DNA of 12,761 bases, taken from NCBI GenBank assembly GCA_026770615.1, contig MU631346.1, positions 254,141 to 266,901 of the forward strand, given 5' to 3'. Both the position numbers and the translations under genes were made by a program. Below the pieces are notes generated by a model. The model ran no database searches and had not been told where the DNA came from. It was given only the letters and a program-made list of their open reading frames with translations. The DNA comes from Pavlovales sp. CCMP2436 (taxonomy: Eukaryota; Haptophyta; Pavlovophyceae; Pavlovales). Below, piece by piece: positions 1-7,900 of this stretch. The stretch's first letter is position 1. Each line of letters opens with the position of its first letter.

Positions 1-60
<60 letters not shown>
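1..60. repeat. (TA)n microsatellite
   Basis: A nearly pure TA dinucleotide run with single A insertions at about 25 and 59-60. It runs off the left edge of the window, so its full length is unknown. Confidence 0.97.
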
Positions 61-62
<2 letters not shown>

Positions 63-360
63 AAAGTAATGGTTAGAGACCGAACCCGACATTTGTCACA
101 GAATAGCTGATTTGATGGGTAGGTCACAGAGTTTAGATTCTACACTAATAATTAGGAGTAGTAATGTCATGCCCGTACGCCATCGGGCTGCAAGTCGGGG
201 GGACTTAAAAAATAACTATTATAAAAAAAATTATTGAGAGTAGTAGGAGTGGTAAGATCGCACCTGGTTGAATGCAAGCAGGCGGTCGGACGCGGCCATG
301 CACTTGCGTCCTGCTGGGAAGGTCCACCAGAGCTGGCGCGAGAGGGGCACCTGCGCGCGC

Positions 361-575
361 CATTTTAGAAAAGCACAAATATATACAAAAAAAGCGCGGT
401 AGGATAGGGTGGGAGAGGAGGGAGGAAGGAAGGGGGAGGAGGGGAGGGGGTCAGCTCCTTGCCGGCATGCGAGTATATATATGTGTGTGTGTGAGCGGTA
501 TCCTTAGGGCATTTTAGAAAATCACAAATATATATTTTCAAAACAGCGCGGAGGGGCAGGGTGGCGGGCAGGCCG
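361..575. repeat. Direct repeat pair, about 149-152 bp apart
   Basis: Bases 361-425 and 510-575 share ATTTTAGAAAA, CACAAATATATA and then GCGCGG followed by G-rich sequence. The copies are diverged, and the G-rich part differs in length. Confidence 0.65.
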
Positions 576-675
576 CAGCGGTGGTGAGCGGAAAATGCAG
601 GCACGGCCGCCAGCGCTGTCGGGCGGTGAGCTTTGGAAGGCGCAGCGCATGCCGGCAGGCAAGGAGCTGACCCCC
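446..675. repeat. Inverted repeat, about 26 bp arms
   Basis: GGGGGTCAGCTCCTTGCC at 446 onward is the reverse complement of the sequence around 651-675; the arm continues as GGCATGCG. The right arm has four extra bases. The arms enclose about 175 bp, a possible fold-back or small MITE-like element. I see no target duplication. Confidence 0.65.
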
Positions 676-751
676 TCCCTCCCCCCTACACACACACACG
701 CCGCAGACGGGAAGGAATTTTTTGCCCACTCATGCGCGTTTTTTGCACGTC

Positions 752-887
752 ACTTCGCCAGTGGATTATTCTGTTATCGCAGACACTGCAGGTTTTGCTG
801 CCGGCGCTGCCGCTGCACGTTCTCTTTCACGCCGTAAGCGAGTCTGTCCAAGAGTTCATCACCAGGGTAATCAGTCCACTGGCGAAC
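752..887. repeat. Short inverted repeat
   Basis: CTTCGCCAGTGGATTATT (752-769) is largely the reverse complement of the sequence at 866-887, with a few mismatches. The loop is about 100 bp. A minus-strand open frame crosses it, but I do not recognise the peptide. Confidence 0.5.
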
Positions 888-1001
888 TGGGCAGGCAAAC
901 CCGGCAAACACTCGAGATCGAGTGCTGGGAGCAGCAGTGGGACGACGACGGGAAAAGAAACCGACGGGCCTGACGCGGTGACGGCAACCTTGGCGAGGAC
1001 T

Positions 1002-1090
1002 TATGGAAGTCGGACGCTCTCCCCGGATCCCGACAAGAAGATGACGTCGATGCCCAACGTATGGAAGCCGGGCGCTCTCCCGGATCCCGG
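1002..1090. repeat. Diverged direct repeat, about 30 bp, 58 bp apart
   Basis: TATGGAAGTCGGACGCTCTC at 1002 and TATGGAAGCCGGGCGCTCTC at 1060 are both followed by CCGGATCCCG. Two substitutions and a small indel separate the copies. Confidence 0.75.
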
Positions 1091-1228
1091 ATCTAGTGCT
1101 GCTATTTGACGTACAGCCCTCGGCCCGACGACTCGCCATCTCGCAACTGGCATCTGCGGGCATGCTTCGGCATTGCAATGGGCTACCCGATGACTTACAC
1201 TGTCATGCGGCGCAATGTGGACTGCGTC

Positions 1229-1406
1229 GCTGCGTGGGGCGAGACACCGCAGTGGAACCTATCTTCAACCAAACCCGAAACGAAATCGCCTGCTTCGGAG
1301 CTCCGTCGGCGCTTTTCGCTGCGTGGGGCGAGACACCGCAGTGGAACCTATCTTCAACCAAACCCGAAACGAAATCGCCTGCTTCGGAGCTCAGTCGGCG
1401 TTTTGG
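1229..1406. repeat. 89-bp tandem duplication
   Basis: GCTGCGTGGGGCGAGACACC starts at 1229 and again at 1318. The two 89-bp units are nearly identical, differing at GCTCC/GCTCA and near the 3' end. The unit length is not a multiple of three, so the open frames across it are not conserved between copies, which argues against coding. Confidence 0.9.
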
Positions 1407-1558
1407 TATCAACGCAAGGTGACGATGGAACTCAACAGATTGACGCTCAGACGCTAACACCCGGGGCCTCCTGAACGCAGAGACTGCGCCCCAGGCGGTA
1501 GAAGTGGCATCATAACGTAGCAATTAACATAGCATAACGTAAATATGTGTTCATTTCA

Positions 1559-1680
1559 TATATTACTGATAGATTCAAGCTGGCGCCTGACTGTCCTAAA
1601 ATTTGTGCTGGTCTGAGCGCTGCGTCGCCCATTGCCTGCTGCGTGCCTTAGCCGGCTGCACTGGCTTGGACGCCACCGCA
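1559..1680 (+). repeat. Terminal-motif repeat family, diverged forward copy F1
   Basis: It begins TATTACTGATAGATTCAAGC, then TGGCGCCTGACTGTCC, and continues with the same body as the copies at 2908 and 3397 (GGTCTGAGCGCTGCGTCGCC, GCCTGCTGCGTGCCTTAG). The homology stops at GCCACCGC. It is older or more diverged than the other two forward copies. Confidence 0.85.
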
Positions 1681-1732
1681 ATAAGCTCCCAAACAAACGC
1701 GGTGCTGACTGCTGGAACGGTGAGTGCGAGGA

Positions 1733-1759
1733 ATATATTACTGGTAGGGATTCGAGCAG
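1733..1759 (+). repeat. Terminal motif, degenerate forward copy
   Basis: ATATTACTGGTAGGGATTCG followed by AGCAG resembles the start of the family motif (ATTACTGATAGGGATTCAAG) with several differences. No repeat body follows. Confidence 0.6.
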
Positions 1760-2029
1760 AAATCATCAAGGAATAAAACGAACTTGCGTTGTATACAAGT
1801 TTGGCGCTTAATGTCCGCGCTGACTGTCCGTTGATGATCGTGGTGCCCGACTATGTACCCAGTAAGTCGGCGGCTGCCTGACTTACTTGCACGGCAGATG
1901 GGTGTGACAGTACTCTAGAGGTATATCGACAGTATTGGGAAAAGCTGAGTGCTCGGACCTACATTATATCGGATAAGGGCGTCAGACGACCGGCGGCATT
2001 TCGGGCGACTCACTCGCGCCGGCGTAACA

Positions 2030-2326
2030 CTAGTTTGCTAGCGCGGCCACTTCCCGGGCGGGGGGGAAGACAGAAATGTATCGCCGGAGGGGTAAGTGAA
2101 CATCGGGAATGGGAACTTGCCGCTTGTCTGAATGGGAGGTGGCAAGCGGCTGCACTCGATCGTGGTAGACCGAGCCGCCGTGCTCAGCGCCCTTTGTCTC
2201 CCTGGTCAGTACCGTGGTGATCGGGATAGTGACGACCTGCATGTGATCGGGATAGGCCGAGCCGCCTTGCTTAGACATGTCCATGTCGGCCATGTCCTCT
2301 TCAGGCGGCGAGCGCAGCCAGCCGAT
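2030..2326 (-). pseudogene. Amt C-terminal tail exon C
   Basis: After the acceptor GACTCTGTCAG the frame reads IGWLRSPPEEDMADMDM and then KQGGSAYPDH, matching the Amt tail pattern LR-x-S-x-E-E-E...GLD...HG-x-S-AY. An approximate 87-bp (29-codon) duplication follows, so GGSAYPDHMQ is echoed by GGSVYHDRVQ. The frame then runs to a stop at 2030. In phase it would join directly to exon B, but more than 100 residues of the normal protein would be missing. Confidence 0.6.
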
Positions 2327-2381
2327 CTGACAGAGTCAGAGAGGGGCGTGAGGAGGCGTGCCGTTAGACATACAGGAGATC

Positions 2382-2530
2382 GTGGGCAATAAGAAGGGCG
2401 AATTTTGAGCTTGAGGCTGAGCTTCTTAGCAAATTACATACAAACAATGCTTAAATTTGCTTAAATCACATACAAACAATGCAAAAAAACGAGGCTCAGC
2501 TTCTTAACACTACGGCTTCTTATTGCCCGC
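2382..2530. mobile_element. MITE-like element A (149 bp)
   Basis: The ends are inverted repeats: GTGGGCAATAAGAAG at the left and CTTCTTATTGCCCGC at the right, with GATC just outside both ends (a possible target duplication). The interior is AT-rich, contains ACATACAAACAATGC twice, and has no open frame. Non-autonomous DNA transposons typically look like this. Confidence 0.75.
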
Positions 2531-2557
2531 GATCCCCTTTAGAGGGGACGCGTTAAA

Positions 2558-2706
2558 GCGGGGTAATAAGAAAGGCGATTTTGAGACTGAGGCGCAGCTT
2601 CTTAGCAAATTATATACAAACAAAGGTTAAATTTTTCTTAAATTACTATTGAAGGGCACAACAAATATGGCTCAGTTTCTTAACGTTGCGGTTTCTTATC
2701 ACCCGC
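2558..2706. mobile_element. MITE-like element B (149 bp), tandem to A
   Basis: Same length and layout as element A: GCGGGGTAATAAGAAA at the left, TTTCTTATCACCCGC at the right, and interior CTTCTTAGCAAATTATATAC. It lies 27 bp after A in the same orientation. The spacer contains the small palindrome CCCCTTTAGAGGGG. Diverged copies in tandem suggest repeated insertion or an old duplication. Confidence 0.75.
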
Positions 2707-2712
2707 GACACC

Positions 2713-2802
2713 CTGTAAGAATTGAACTCGGAACCTCCGCCCAAAGGGCGGGCCGCCCAAAGGGCGGGGGTCCTAAATCATTAGACCAGGAATCTCTTCG
2801 GT
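2713..2802 (-). repeat. Decayed tRNA-like segment (possible SINE head)
   Basis: On the minus strand TGGTCTAATGATTTAGGA resembles the A-box/D-arm of tRNA-Gln or tRNA-Pro, and GGTTCCGAGTTCAATTC resembles the B-box/T-arm (GTTCAANNC). The anticodon arm is replaced by two tandem copies of a GC hairpin, CCGCCCTTTGGGCGG. T-stem and acceptor-stem pairing is poor, so this is not a working tRNA. A tRNA-derived SINE or tRNA pseudogene is the likely reading; coincidence is possible. Confidence 0.4.
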
Positions 2803-2907
2803 TCACACAGGCGGAGCGTCACATTAGAAATGGTTCCTTTAGGCGCAGTACATATGACTGAAAAGTACCTGTTGAACCATGCTGAGCCGCTAGTATATAT
2901 TGACTGA

Positions 2908-3056
2908 TAGGGATTCAAGCTGGCGTCTGACTATTCTGAATGTTTTGCTGGTCTGAGCGCTGCGTCGCCCATTGCCTGCTGCGTGCCTTAGTCGGCTGCG
3001 CTGGCTTGGGCGCCACCGCGCGTGCCGATGGATCTCCGGTAGTGTGCCCGGGCAAG
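2908..3056 (+). repeat. 149-bp repeat, forward copy F2
   Basis: It matches 3397-3545 over 149 bp with one mismatch (A versus G at about 2933). It starts TAGGGATTCAAGCTGGCGTC and ends GTGTGCCCGGGCAAG, and is preceded by TATTGACTGA. The near identity implies recent duplication. It lies in the DNA between Amt exons C and B. Confidence 0.95.
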
Positions 3057-3163
3057 GGCGCTAGTATATATACATATAAGTATAAAATATGTACGATCCA
3101 CGGTCTATAAAAACATGTTCGGGCGCTCTAAGACATGCGTAAGTATCTAGGATGGCGAGATAC

Positions 3164-3304
3164 CTTGAGCTTGCGCTTCATCACTTCAGAAACTCTGATG
3201 TAGACCATGGACCCGATCAGACCAATAATCACGGCGGCCCAGGGCCCCATCAGTGAGCAGCCGGCGGCGATTGACACGAGGCCGGCGAGCACACCGTTCA
3301 GAGT
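3164..3304 (-). pseudogene. Amt exon B (conserved NG-x-LAGLVSI core)
   Basis: This 141-nt, 47-codon exon has an excellent acceptor (a run of eight C then AG) and a GTATCT donor. It encodes [14 protein letters not shown] and [16 protein letters not shown], the most recognisable Amt block, and ends in basic KRKLK. In the family this is followed directly by an acidic DDP-type motif and VHG, which are not found downstream. The exon itself is intact. It lies inside 45-bp inverted repeats and between two near-identical 149-bp direct repeats. Confidence 0.82.
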
Positions 3305-3396
3305 CTGGGGGGGAGGGGAGGGGGGTTACTACCAGACCCACAGGCCGGAAAGCACTGTGTTTAGCGTCTGATGTATCTATATACATATATTATTAA

Positions 3397-3545
3397 TAGG
3401 GATTCAAGCTGGCGTCTGACTGTTCTGAATGTTTTGCTGGTCTGAGCGCTGCGTCGCCCATTGCCTGCTGCGTGCCTTAGTCGGCTGCGCTGGCTTGGGC
3501 GCCACCGCGCGTGCCGATGGATCTCCGGTAGTGTGCCCGGGCAAG
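3397..3545 (+). repeat. 149-bp repeat, forward copy F3
   Basis: Near-perfect twin of the copy at 2908, in direct orientation on the other side of Amt exon B. It is preceded by AT-rich sequence (ATATATTATTAA) and followed by the right arm of a 45-bp inverted repeat. Confidence 0.95.
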
Positions 3546-3599
3546 CAAACCATTTATGTATTAGCGGCTCAGCATGGTTCAGCAGGTGTTGTTCAGTCA

Positions 3600-4492
3600 C
3601 TGGCTTGGTCGACGTCAGGCTGAGGTCGAGCGATCGACCCAAACCCTCATGCACCAGCACTCGCACCAAAGGGTGTGAGTGTGTGCGCCCCGGCCCCCAC
3701 GCCCCGCCTCAGCCGCGCCTCGGCCGCCGCAGCCCTGCCGTGGCGGCCGCAGGGAGCAGCATCGTCTTTGTAGCCTTGGTAGCCTTGAGCGGCGTCTCCG
3801 TGTGCGGCCCGCCGCCGCGCGCAGCAGCGCCCTCCGTAAGCGCGCAACGAACATCCACTTGAGGACCCGAGCGAGACGGGTGGTCGAGAGGTGCCAGCGA
3901 GTACCTCAAGTGGACAGCATCGCGCCGCTCTATATATAGCGGCTCAGCAGTTTTCAAGAGGTCTGGGGTCTGAGAGCTTCATGTCAAACACGCATCAGAG
4001 AAGGCGTTGGGCAGGGGTCGTAGCCGAGACTACAGCCCCCCGCCCTTTGCCATTCCCACACATGCATACACACCCGCATCCAACCACCCACCCACACACT
4101 CACCCACGATCACACTGAAGTACGGTGAGCTGCTGCTCCCAGCCCCTCGTGAGCTGCCCTCAGCCCCCCGCAGCGGTGGGCTCCCAGCCCCCCCGCGTCT
4201 GATGTATCACTATTACAGTTCAGGGTCTGCTAGATACACCAGGATGGGGGAGGGGGGCAATGAGCACAATAGTGGAGCTATGAGTGATGGATAATTTTAG
4301 GGTTTGCAACTCGTTAATTATGCAACAGGCTTAAGAGTAAATCAGTCAGCAAGCAGCGCTAGGCGACGGTTGATGAGTTAGTGCCAGACAGACGGACAGC
4401 GAGGACAGTCAGGCATGCAACAGAAGGCATGTAGATAGGGTTAGAGGGTAACCATCTTAGTATACATGGTTACACTGCCGAGCCACTATTAT
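3600..4492. other. No gene seen; low-complexity sequence between Amt exons B and A
   Basis: The stretch holds CA-rich sequence (about 4057-4113), repeated CCCAGCCCC-type blocks (4136-4190), a small duplication of GTAGCCTTG (about 3770-3787), and GCGTCTGATGTATC at 4195, which also occurs at 3364. The open frames here are GC- or CA-driven and show no Amt likeness. Confidence 0.5.
3936..3960 (+). repeat. Partial extra copy of the inverted-repeat arm
   Basis: TATATAGCGGCTCAGCAG matches the right-arm core TTAGCGGCTCAGCATGG of the 744-bp segment, then diverges. Confidence 0.55.
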
Positions 4493-4531
4493 CAGGACAG
4501 TCGGACGCCAGCTTGAATCCTTATCAGTAAC
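4493..4531 (-). repeat. Terminal motif, reverse copy R1
   Basis: On the minus strand: GTTACTGATAAGGATTCAAG then CTGGCGTCCGACTGTCCTG, matching the forward copies at 1561, 2908 and 3397. With a forward copy it forms terminal inverted repeats about 1.1, 1.6 or 3.0 kb apart. Confidence 0.85.
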
Positions 4532-4576
4532 ATAAAGGAATAGAGCTTTCTTATGTTACAGGGCTAGGAACCTCAC

Positions 4577-4668
4577 CTGGCCTAGGTCAAGATATGGAGC
4601 CAATACTTGCACATTGCAAGGCAGCCACAGCCGCCCGCGGCAGCGGCGAGTGTGGTGGTCACGGCGCA
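4577..4668 (-). pseudogene. Amt exon A with a single-base frameshift
   Basis: The acceptor is CTCCAG|TGCGCC and the donor CAG|GTGAGG. The exon is 92 nt; 93 nt would keep phase 0 with exon B. The first part in one frame (TTTLAAAAGG) and the last part in another (YLDLGQ) both match the Amt family and meet at AAG-TAT near 4602-4606, where one T is missing from the coding strand. Without the shift the first frame meets a TAG just before the donor. The exon could extend further upstream, since its frame stays open there, but that sequence has no Amt likeness. Confidence 0.7.
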
Positions 4669-4922
4669 CTGGAGGAAGCGGATTACATAGGGGTCACACG
4701 AAGAAGCACATTGGTGAGACGGGCTCAAATGGGACGTCACACGGGTTTGGGAGGATGGCATGTCACGTAGTAGACCCTTGGTGGCCACCAGAGCACAGAT
4801 CGGCGACAGAAGTTCGCACGCTATTGTTACGAGGCGGTTTACACTGGGCATATGACGTTATTATCCCTGACTAGGCGATGGTATTACTGTAGTAAAGAAA
4901 ATTCAAAAATGAATGGTATTAC
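4669..4922. other. No gene seen upstream of Amt exon A
   Basis: The N-terminal exons of an Amt gene should lie here on the minus strand. I find no sequence like the GWYGFN-type motifs that precede exon A in the family. The minus-strand frame from exon A stays open to about 4851 but reads a Ser/Cys-rich peptide without Amt likeness. Confidence 0.55.
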
Positions 4923-4977
4923 AGACGCCAGCTTGAATCCCTATCATAAATATAGCTTGAATCTCTATCAGTAATAT
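4923..4977 (-). repeat. Terminal motif, two adjacent reverse copies R2 and R3
   Basis: R2 (4923-4947) is AGACGCCAGCTTGAATCCCT plus ATCATA. R3 (4953-4977) is TAGCTTGAATCTCTATCAGT plus AATAT. They lie 20 bp downstream of the receptor gene's stop codon, between that gene and the Amt relic. Confidence 0.8.
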
Positions 4978-4996
4978 GTATACGCGGAAGCATCGC

Positions 4997-7900
4997 CTAT
5001 GCGTGCACCTCTAGCAGCGACGCCACGCCCGCTGCCGCCATCATCACCTCAGCGCGTTTCGTGAAGTAGCTCTGCACCGTCGTTCGGAATGAGGGCTTGT
5101 GCAGGAGCAGCACAACAATGTACGCAAGCTTGGACAGTCAGACATCAGATGCTCAGACTCAGACTCAGACCAAGTGGGTGACCCACTTGGCAATCTTGAA
5201 GAAGACACTGCAGCCAAATTGCTCCAGAAGCTGGTAGAGCCGCCCGTGCCGCGCCCGTGCGAACGCGGCGATGTTGTTGCGCATGAGCACGATCAGCGGT
5301 TCCATGAGGAGCCAGCCCTGCAATACTGACAAGCTGCTCGCGAGCAGCCACTCATCGGTCACCAACAGCGGTTCCAGGTAAGTCTCCAGAATTCCGATGG
5401 TGTAGAGCTGTGATACGATCAATGATGTAGCGGCGGCGATCCACGGGAAGGCAGTCCAGAAGAAGCGCACGGGCCGCGACGCGATAAAGCGCACCGGCGG
5501 CACTAAAAGCCGCTGCTGGGTAGGAGAACCGACGAGCTCGACGGGGGGGCTCGGTTCGACGGTTGGAATTATACGCCGGTGCACAGCGAGGATGACTCGC
5601 CACTCGAACGGTGCGACCGTGCGCTCGATCACCTCCTCGCCTGCCTCCGAGCCGTCCGATAACTGCGAGTCGCCGCAGTCGGAGCCGCTGTTGTCGACGA
5701 TGCCCTTGGTGCTGGCCTTGAACGCCACCGCGGCCATGGTGACGAGAGCGGCGTCCCGGAAGGTTGGGATGCGTGAAGACCCACCCCTTTCGTTTCCCCA
5801 CCGGGATGCACCGTCGTGCCACCCTCCCTGGTCAACACCCGCCTCACCGGCCCAGTGTGCGAGTGCCGAGCTGAGCGCGACGCGCATTGCATGCGACCAG
5901 CCCTGCTCGCCGCGGAAGAGTAGCTCGGGTGCGAGCGCGATGGAGCGCACACACCAGGTCATACCGTCCTCTGCGGGCTGCACTGGCTTCCGCCTGCGCG
6001 TCAGCGGCAAGCGACGACGGCCCTCGGAGCGATGGGCCTCGGCGGCGGTGCCCAGCTCGAGCATCGAAGCGCAACGGCCATAGGCGGCTGTGTCTTGAGC
6101 GTGCGTCGAGCTCAGCCTTGGCGAGTAAGACCGAGACAGCGCGATCGAGGGCTCCGCGCTTATGGGCAACCCCGGCGCACCCCCCCCGCAACTAGCCCCC
6201 CGCACCTCCCCCGCCTCGGCCGCTGCGTGATGACATCCTTCAGACCAAATCATCCGCAGCGGCCTCGGACGTAGGCCCTGCGAGGGCAGCGGGCTCGGCG
6301 GAGGCGGCGAGTAAGACTGGACCGAGGGCTCCGTTAGCGACCCCGGCACACCTCCCTGACAACTAGCTCCCCGCATCCCCCCCGTCTCGGCCACCGCGTG
6401 ACGACTTTCTTCAGACCGCAACATCCGCAGCAGCGGCGGACACGGCGGAGGCGACGGCGGCGCACTGCCATTGTCAGGCACCAGCGCTCTCCTTAAGTGG
6501 GGCGCACTGCTCACATCCGAGAGCAGCGATTCGGGGGCTCCGCTATCGTAGGCAATGAGTCCGGGCTGCCACCCGCGCGCACTCCTGGCGAATCGAGATG
6601 GCGAGTCTGCGAATGGGGGGGAGGGGGGGGGATATGAGGTTGGTCAGGTGTGTTTGCAATGAGGAGGAGGGGGAGAGAGGGTGGGGGGGGAGGTTAAAAT
6701 GCCCAGTCCCTTCAGTGGAGCTGAGAAGATGGATCCAACGGGTGCACCAGTCTAGCGCATACCAGAGCTCATCGACTCGATGCTGACCGGGATGGTCAGT
6801 GGCCAGACCAAATCCCGAAAAGCACCGGGCGGCGTAGCGCGCGCCAAGGCGGCGGTAATGGATTCGGCGGTGGTCTTGATCAAGCTCAAATCGGCTGCCG
6901 GTAGATGGCGATGGCATGCCCATTCACGCACACGCAGCAGCTCCACTTGCGCGCGCCATCGCGTGAGCCTATTAGTGTGGCAGTTAATGGGGCTCAGTGG
7001 GGGCTGTGTGGGGGGGGGAGGGAATATGTGAACTGTGCGGGATTTCTGCGTGGAAGGTTAGTGTGTGTGTGTGTGTGTGGGGAGTGGGGGGGGGGTAACT
7101 CACACGCGCGTTCGTGCGATGGAGTCGACGGCGGCCTCCATTTTGGCCACGGCGAAGAGCGCCTCGTCCTCGCGCTCGGCCTGGTTAGATTTTGAGCGAT
7201 TACGTTGGGTTAAATGTGAGGGCTGTGGTTTGGGCTAGGTAGGGCTAGGGCTAGCTGGGGATAAGGACGAGTGTAGGGCTGAGGCTAGGGCTGGGATAAG
7301 GAATAGGTAAGGCCAGGGCTAAAGAAAGGGCCAAGGTTGGGGTTGGATGGGGTTAGGGCTAAAGCTAGGGCTAGGTAGTTAACGTACTTCCGTCTTCTCG
7401 CGCGCATGCGTGATGTACTGTTGATTGAGAAAGAGGCGATCGATCAGCCACGATGCGGGCAGCACCTGCGTTTTAGGGTTAAGGTAGGCAGGGAGCAGAC
7501 GAGGCAGGGGCTGATATAAGCACATATGATGGGGAGTACCTGCTCTGGAAGGGCAGGTGAGTGTGTTGGCACGCAGGCGACATGCGCGCAAGCGAGCGAG
7601 GCGGAGGGAGCGAGGGGTCACGCACGAAGAGGGCCGCGACGACTGCCGTTAGAAAGACGCGCATGTAGCCGTGATAGGGGTCAGAGGTGGCCGCCACCGC
7701 GCGGTAGAGCAGCGCGGCCGCGAGGAACTTGAAGTCGATGATAAGGACTGCGCAGGCGATTCTCTGGTAGGGGCTGAGCGTAATCCGGTTATGGTCGTGC
7801 AGCCGTGTCGCGGTGAAGAAGATGCGGACGGCCTTGTGCTGCGTGACGATGTATCTCAATTGCCTGCTCAGGTGGAAGGAGAAGGAGGGGGGGGTGATGC

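Larger units (their letters stand above)
61..2029. other. Intergenic stretch with repeats only
   Basis: Apart from the repeats listed separately I find no supportable gene here. The open frames are short, overlap on both strands, cross the tandem duplications and lack recognisable motifs. The forward copies of the terminal-motif family at 1561 and 1733 are the only sequences linking this stretch to the Amt region. Confidence 0.6.
2856..3599. mobile_element. 744-bp inverted-repeat-bounded segment enclosing Amt exon B
   Basis: The left arm, 2856-2900, contains ACCTGTTGAACCATGCTGAG. The right arm, 3555-3599, reads CTCAGCATGGTTCAGCAGGT, its reverse complement with one mismatch. The arms match over about 45 bp with a few differences. 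Inside, in order, are repeat F2, Amt exon B and repeat F3. This looks like a compound element or a fold-back around a gene fragment. I found no clear target duplication and no transposase. Confidence 0.6.
2030..4668 (-). pseudogene. Ammonium transporter (Amt family) relic, three exons with a frameshift and missing core
   Basis: Exon A (4668-4577) reads CAVTTTLAAAAGG, then one base is missing near 4602-4604; the next frame gives LAPYLDLGQ and ends at CAG|GTGAGG. Exon B (3304-3164) continues in phase: [15 protein letters not shown] and [15 protein letters not shown], ending at AAG|GTATCT. Exon C (2326-2030) is an Amt cytoplasmic tail: WLRSPPEEDMADMDM, KQGGSAYPDH. Amt proteins conduct ammonium across membranes through a pore lined by two histidines. 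Both histidine regions are absent: the one before exon A, and the DDP...VHG segment that should lie between B and C. The DNA there is filled with repeats. The frameshift and missing exons argue for a dead gene; a sequencing or assembly error is the alternative. The end of exon C is uncertain: it may splice at 2236 or run to the stop at 2030. Confidence 0.72.

Noticed and set aside
633..1109. 158-codon plus-strand open frame
   Set aside because: It crosses several repeats and an inverted repeat, overlaps other frames, and shows no domain I recognise.
774..1178. Minus-strand frame ending in a peptide with WTDYPGDELLDRLAYGVKEN
   Set aside because: It looks more protein-like than its neighbours and could be a mobile-element fragment, but I cannot match it to a family and it overlaps the inverted repeat at 752-887.
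1229..1406. CRISPR-like or satellite array
   Set aside because: There are only two directly abutting units with no spacers, in a eukaryotic context.
6543..6923. 126-codon minus-strand frame over two receptor exons and the intron between them
   Set aside because: It is out of phase with the receptor and reads through a C-rich intron.
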